Of a stretch of 64,000 nucleotides of DNA, positions 61,208 through 64,000 are shown in pieces. Within the stretch, counting starts at the first letter, position 1. Every line of letters begins with the position of its first letter. Made by a program: the position numbers and the translations under genes. The notes under the pieces were generated by a model that ran no database searches, was not told where the DNA came from, and saw nothing but the letters and a program-made list of their open reading frames with translations. This DNA is from Phycisphaerales bacterium PN19_bin_20 (lineage in GTDB: Bacteria; Planctomycetota; Phycisphaerae; Phycisphaerales; UBA1924): assembly GCA_021173225.1 (NCBI GenBank), contig JAJOLK010000013.1:47212-111211 (forward strand). The letters are read 5' to 3'.

Positions 61208-62569
61208 ATGGCCAGTCGCGGCGGCTCCGGTGTTGTCGTTCTGTCGGTGGTGCTCGGGATCCTCGCGCTTGCGGGGTTCGTTTTGAGCATCGTCTTCTAC
61301 GGTCAGGCGACCAGCGCGCGCGAGCAGCTCGACGCGTACAAGCGCGATGCGCAGGGCTTTATCCGCGACGGGGAGCGCAACAGCGACCAGTTCCGCGAGA
61401 TGCTGCTGGAGGCCAACGGGTCCAACAGCTCGCTGGCGGGGTTCCTGACCGGTCAGTTCCGCGAGCTCTCCAGCAAAGTCAGCGGGGTCGACCGCGAGAC
61501 GCCCAAGAGCCTGACTAGCAAGATCAATGCGGCGCTTGAGCCGCTGGGCAAGGGCAACTTGCTGCAGGGCGTTCAAGAGCTTGGCGGGCAGGTGCTCAAG
61601 CTGCAGCAGGACTTGAAGGAGTCAGACGCTGTCCGGCAGAACGCCGTTGATAGTCTGAGCGTTGCGCAGGACCGCGTCAAGGCGCTCGACGAAAGCCACC
61701 AGGAGACGGTCAAGACGCTGGGCACGACGATCGACACGTACAAGGGCCAGGTCGATACGTACCGGACGGACTTGACCAAGAGCGCCGAGGACATGCGCGG
61801 CGCGGTTGACAAGATCAAGCGTGACGCGGGCGACGAGACGTCGCGGCTGAACGACCGGATCTCGCGGATGACCGACGAGCTGCTGGTAGCGCAGGGCAAG
61901 ATCCGCTCGCTGCAGGCCGCCCGCGGCAAGGACAGCCTCAAGCCCGGCGACGAGGCGACGCTGGTTGATGGCGAGGTCGTGGCGCTGGTGGACGCGGACA
62001 ACACTGTTTTCATCAACCGCGGCAAGAACCAGCGGATGGTGCTGGGGATGAGCTTTGAGGTCTACACCGACGCGCCGGCGATCAAGCTGCAGGCCGACGG
62101 GGGCTACGCGCGGGGCAAGTCGAGCATCGAGGTCATCCGGGTTGACGACAACTCTTCGACCGCGCGGATCGTGCGTAGCACGCGGGGCAACCCGATTGCT
62201 CGGGGCGATGTGATCGTGAACCCCGTGTACGACCCGAGCAAGAAGTACACGTTCCAGGTCTACGGGAACTTCGACACCGACGGGGACGGCCGCGTGACCC
62301 CGGCCGAGGGCGAGGACATCCGGGCGATGGTGGCGGGTTGGGGCGGCAAGCTGACCGAGTCGCTGACCGGTGATGTCGACTTTGTGGTGCTGGGCGAGCG
62401 CCCGGTGGTGCCGCCGGCCCCGCCAAGCGATGCGGCGGTAGAGTTTGTGGACCGGTTCATCCGGGATCGTCGGGCGGCTGAGCAGTACGACCGGCTGCTG
62501 GAGCAAGCGTCGAGCACGTCGATCCCGCTTCTGAACCAGAACCGGCTGATGACGCTGATCGGCCGATAA
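61208..62569 (+). CDS. Membrane-anchored coiled-coil protein with BRCT-like C-terminal domain
   Basis: From ATG 61208 the product is 453 aa: one transmembrane segment (VVVLSVVLGILALAGFVLSIVFY), a coiled-coil of about 200 residues (KLQQDLKESDAVRQNAVDSLS...), a beta-rich domain (GEVVALVDADNTVFINRGKNQRMVLGMSFEVY) resembling FlgT C-terminal or similar 'GxxDGVxxG' folds, then FQVYGNFDTDGDGRVTPAEGEDI with an EF-hand-like D-x-D-x-D loop inside a BRCT-like stretch (IRAMVAGWGGKLTESLTGDVDFVVLGERP). The coiled coil could bridge the envelope. Function unknown. A strong terminator follows. Confidence 0.72.
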   Translation: MASRGGSGVVVLSVVLGILALAGFVLSIVFYGQATSAREQLDAYKRDAQGFIRDGERNSDQFREMLLEANGSNSSLAGFLTGQFRELSSKVSGVDRETPKSLTSKINAALEPLGKGNLLQGVQELGGQVLKLQQDLKESDAVRQNAVDSLSVAQDRVKALDESHQETVKTLGTTIDTYKGQVDTYRTDLTKSAEDMRGAVDKIKRDAGDETSRLNDRISRMTDELLVAQGKIRSLQAARGKDSLKPGDEATLVDGEVVALVDADNTVFINRGKNQRMVLGMSFEVYTDAPAIKLQADGGYARGKSSIEVIRVDDNSSTARIVRSTRGNPIARGDVIVNPVYDPSKKYTFQVYGNFDTDGDGRVTPAEGEDIRAMVAGWGGKLTESLTGDVDFVVLGERPVVPPAPPSDAAVEFVDRFIRDRRAAEQYDRLLEQASSTSIPLLNQNRLMTLIGR

Positions 62570-62598
62570 CGCTGAGCGACAAGTTGAGCGATCTTCCA

Positions 62599-62630
62599 AG
62601 GGGTGGGCCCGTGCCCACCCTTGTTTATTG
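62599..62630 (+). terminator. Rho-independent terminator after the coiled-coil gene
   Basis: AAGGGGTGGGC pairs with GCCCACCCTT around a 4-base loop, followed by TGTTTATT. It lies 30 bases after the stop. Confidence 0.85.
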
Positions 62631-63014
62631 GTAGGTGGAAGAGGCCAGGGCGAAGGGGCGATAGGCAATGGAAGGTGGACGGGGGGGATTGGGCAGTGGG
62701 CGCGGGGGAGTAAGCGGTGGCGAAGGCTCGGCGGAGGGTGGGCCGTGGCGACTTCCGGGGGCGACGGAGAGCAACTGGCGGGTTGTGCCACTGTGGATGT
62801 GCCGAGGTGGTGCATAGGTCCATCGTGCGACATCCAGTTTGGTACACACTCGACCAAGGGGCTGGAGATGGACGTGCGGGACGCGCGCTCGGTTCGGTAT
62901 CTGTGATCTTCTCGGTCGTGCGGCGGTAAGCGCGGCGATGTTGTTGGCGTAAGGCTGGCACGGGGATTGTAATGAGTGAGGCGAGAGGCTAACGCCCCGC
63001 TGGAGGAGAGAGAG
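62631..63014. other. 384-base region without a gene
   Basis: Only short unsupported frames. The plus strand is G-rich around 62675-62720. The end carries the strong GGAGGAG ribosome binding site of the next gene. Confidence 0.5.
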
Positions 63015-63431
63015 ATGATTGGTGTTGCAGCGCGGACCGCGATCGCGGTTGCGCAGACAGAGAGGTCGCTGGCATCAGGCGTGGCGCGAGCCGCGATGAG
63101 GTGCCGTTGGCCGATCTACACACAAAGTGAGCCTGGCATGGTGCGGACGGTGCTGCTGGGTGGCACGCGGGTGCTGATTGTGCAGCTTGATGAGGGCCCT
63201 GGGATGGCGCTGGGGCTGATTTCCAGGCTCAGGGGGCATATTTCGCCGGTTCTGTGTGTGGCGGTGGACCAGGTCGGTGGCGTGCAGCGCGAGATTTCCG
63301 CGCGTCAGGCCGGGGCGGCGGCCTACATTGATGGCGTTGGAGAGTCGGAGGAGATCGAGAGGATCGCCAAAAGCTTGGAGGAGGCCTGCGCCGCACGCGA
63401 GGCTGTTCGTGTCGGCACGCGGGTTGCCTAG
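63015..63431 (+). CDS. Receiver-domain-like protein without clear phospho-acceptor
   Basis: From ATG 63015, with GGAGGAG nearby, the product is 138 aa. Residues about 42-125 have the alternating strand/helix pattern of a CheY-like receiver (TRVLIVQLDEGPGMALGLISRLR, PVLCVAVD, AGAAAYIDGVGESEEIERI), including the AAAYI segment seen at strand 5. The strand-3 Asp expected for phosphorylation is not clear: the best candidate is the acidic QLDE. It may be a pseudo-receiver working by binding. The first 40 residues are helical and Ala/Arg-rich. Confidence 0.6.
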   Translation: MIGVAARTAIAVAQTERSLASGVARAAMRCRWPIYTQSEPGMVRTVLLGGTRVLIVQLDEGPGMALGLISRLRGHISPVLCVAVDQVGGVQREISARQAGAAAYIDGVGESEEIERIAKSLEEACAAREAVRVGTRVA

Positions 63432-64000
63432 TTGGTTCTGGTCGGGATGATGGGCCGAAAGCTTCGGGACGGGACGACGGGACGACGGGACGACCCGAAA
63501 CGAAGCTGGCACGACGGTTGCAAGGTGAGTATCAGAGAAGAGAAGAGAAGAGAAGAGACGGCCTGCGAGTGTGAGTGACCGAGACGATTAAAGAAAATGA
63601 ATGCGGGCTGGATAGATGACGGAACGGTTTGCCTGACAATCAAAGAGCACTCGACCTCACTCGGCGGCCGGCATGGTCACGAATCTGGAGGAGAGCAGGA
63701 ACATCACGACGCGACAACTCCTTCCCCCCTGCTTTTCATCGGAGGAGAGAGGACTGTGTCGGCCGTCGAGTGAATTCGAGTGCTTGATGATGGATGGGTT
63801 GATCGGAGCGAGGTGCTCCGCTGGCAAGTGCAGAGCGGTGTTTGGAAGAGTTGGGCAGTGCAACAGGTCCTTCCTGATCGACGGCTCGCTTCCGCTTCCG
63901 GCGCACACGTGCCGGGCCGGATACGTCACACACACACACCTTCCTCCCTGGGGACTCCTGAACAACCGCCCCGATACACGGCGAGCAGTGAGATGACGGC
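63432..64000. other. Terminal region with microsatellites, no convincing gene
   Basis: Contains GGGACGAC x3 (63471-63494), AGAGA x5 (63534-63558) and a CACACACACACA run near 63929-63940. The 107-codon frame 63673-63996 lacks a ribosome binding site and any domain. Confidence 0.6.

Noticed and set aside
63673-63996. 107-codon plus-strand ORF
   Set aside because: Composition unlike the coding regions of this window, no start signal or domain; a competing frame runs on the other strand.

Overview
The window is high-GC, densely coding bacterial chromosome. It looks like a planctomycete, most plausibly of the Phycisphaerae. The pointers are short C-terminal dockerin modules of the D-G-E-L-T-A-D-D-I-I type on secreted proteins, a type II secretion (T2SS) pseudopilin and assembly-platform cluster, GTGA/ATGA translational coupling, many lipoproteins and low-complexity in-frame repeats, and a metal-transport permease fused to a DtxR-like domain as in Chlamydia (same superphylum). 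No integrase, transposase, phage gene, CRISPR array or rRNA was seen. One tRNA (Ser, UGA) is present. The organism assignment is inference; no search was run.

Layout. 1-8.6 kb: M29 aminopeptidase (cut by the window edge), ArsR regulator and DsbD-N-domain protein on minus; then a secreted Cys-rich protein and two paralogous membrane/zinc-ribbon proteins on plus, with the remains of a tandem gene-pair duplication between them; a serine hydrolase and a small dockerin protein on minus. 8.6-18.4 kb: tRNA-Ser, MATE exporter, MscL, DUF481 outer-membrane protein, small membrane protein, GAF/SpoIIE phosphatase, then the phoH-pgpH pair. 18.5-31.2 kb: lipoproteins, a voltage-gated cation channel, a PLP decarboxylase, a pair of S49/ClpP-like secreted proteins, CCA-adding enzyme, MntR-like regulator, YjfB-like peptide, and a P-loop/deoxyribosyltransferase-like two-domain protein. 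31.6-41 kb: a large secreted dockerin protein, SpoVR, a Tat-exported metallo-hydrolase, and an AsnB-epimerase pair.

41.4-48.9 kb is one eight-gene operon encoding T2SS pseudopilins G, I, J, K, the C/L/M-type inner-membrane platform and a TPR lipoprotein. Nearly all junctions overlap by 4 bases. The ATPase, secretin and GspF are not in the window. 49-51 kb carries an ECF sigma factor and its anti-sigma factor. 51.2-54.7 kb is a manganese/iron ABC transporter operon whose permease has a C-terminal DtxR-like metal-sensor module, preceded by an 18-bp perfect palindrome. Then follow an antiporter-tadA operon, tryptophanase, and a class IV aminotransferase behind a repeated leader containing an 11-codon ORF.

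59.1-60.0 kb is a small gene graveyard (a flavodoxin/WrbA-like pseudogene and a repeat-propeller pseudogene), followed by a NeuD-type acetyltransferase, a membrane-anchored coiled-coil protein with a BRCT-like tail, and a receiver-like protein without an obvious phospho-acceptor. The last 570 bases hold microsatellites but no convincing gene.

How the genes fit together: the window is rich in cell-envelope and export functions. The secreted dockerin proteins and the T2SS cluster may belong to the same extracellular programme. The most unusual items are the permease-DtxR fusion with its candidate operator, the fossil duplication at 4.1-5.2 kb, identical 9-base repeats just after the lipidated cysteine of two unrelated lipoproteins, the repeated leader at 58.0 kb, and a possible frameshifted signal peptide at 3.1 kb.
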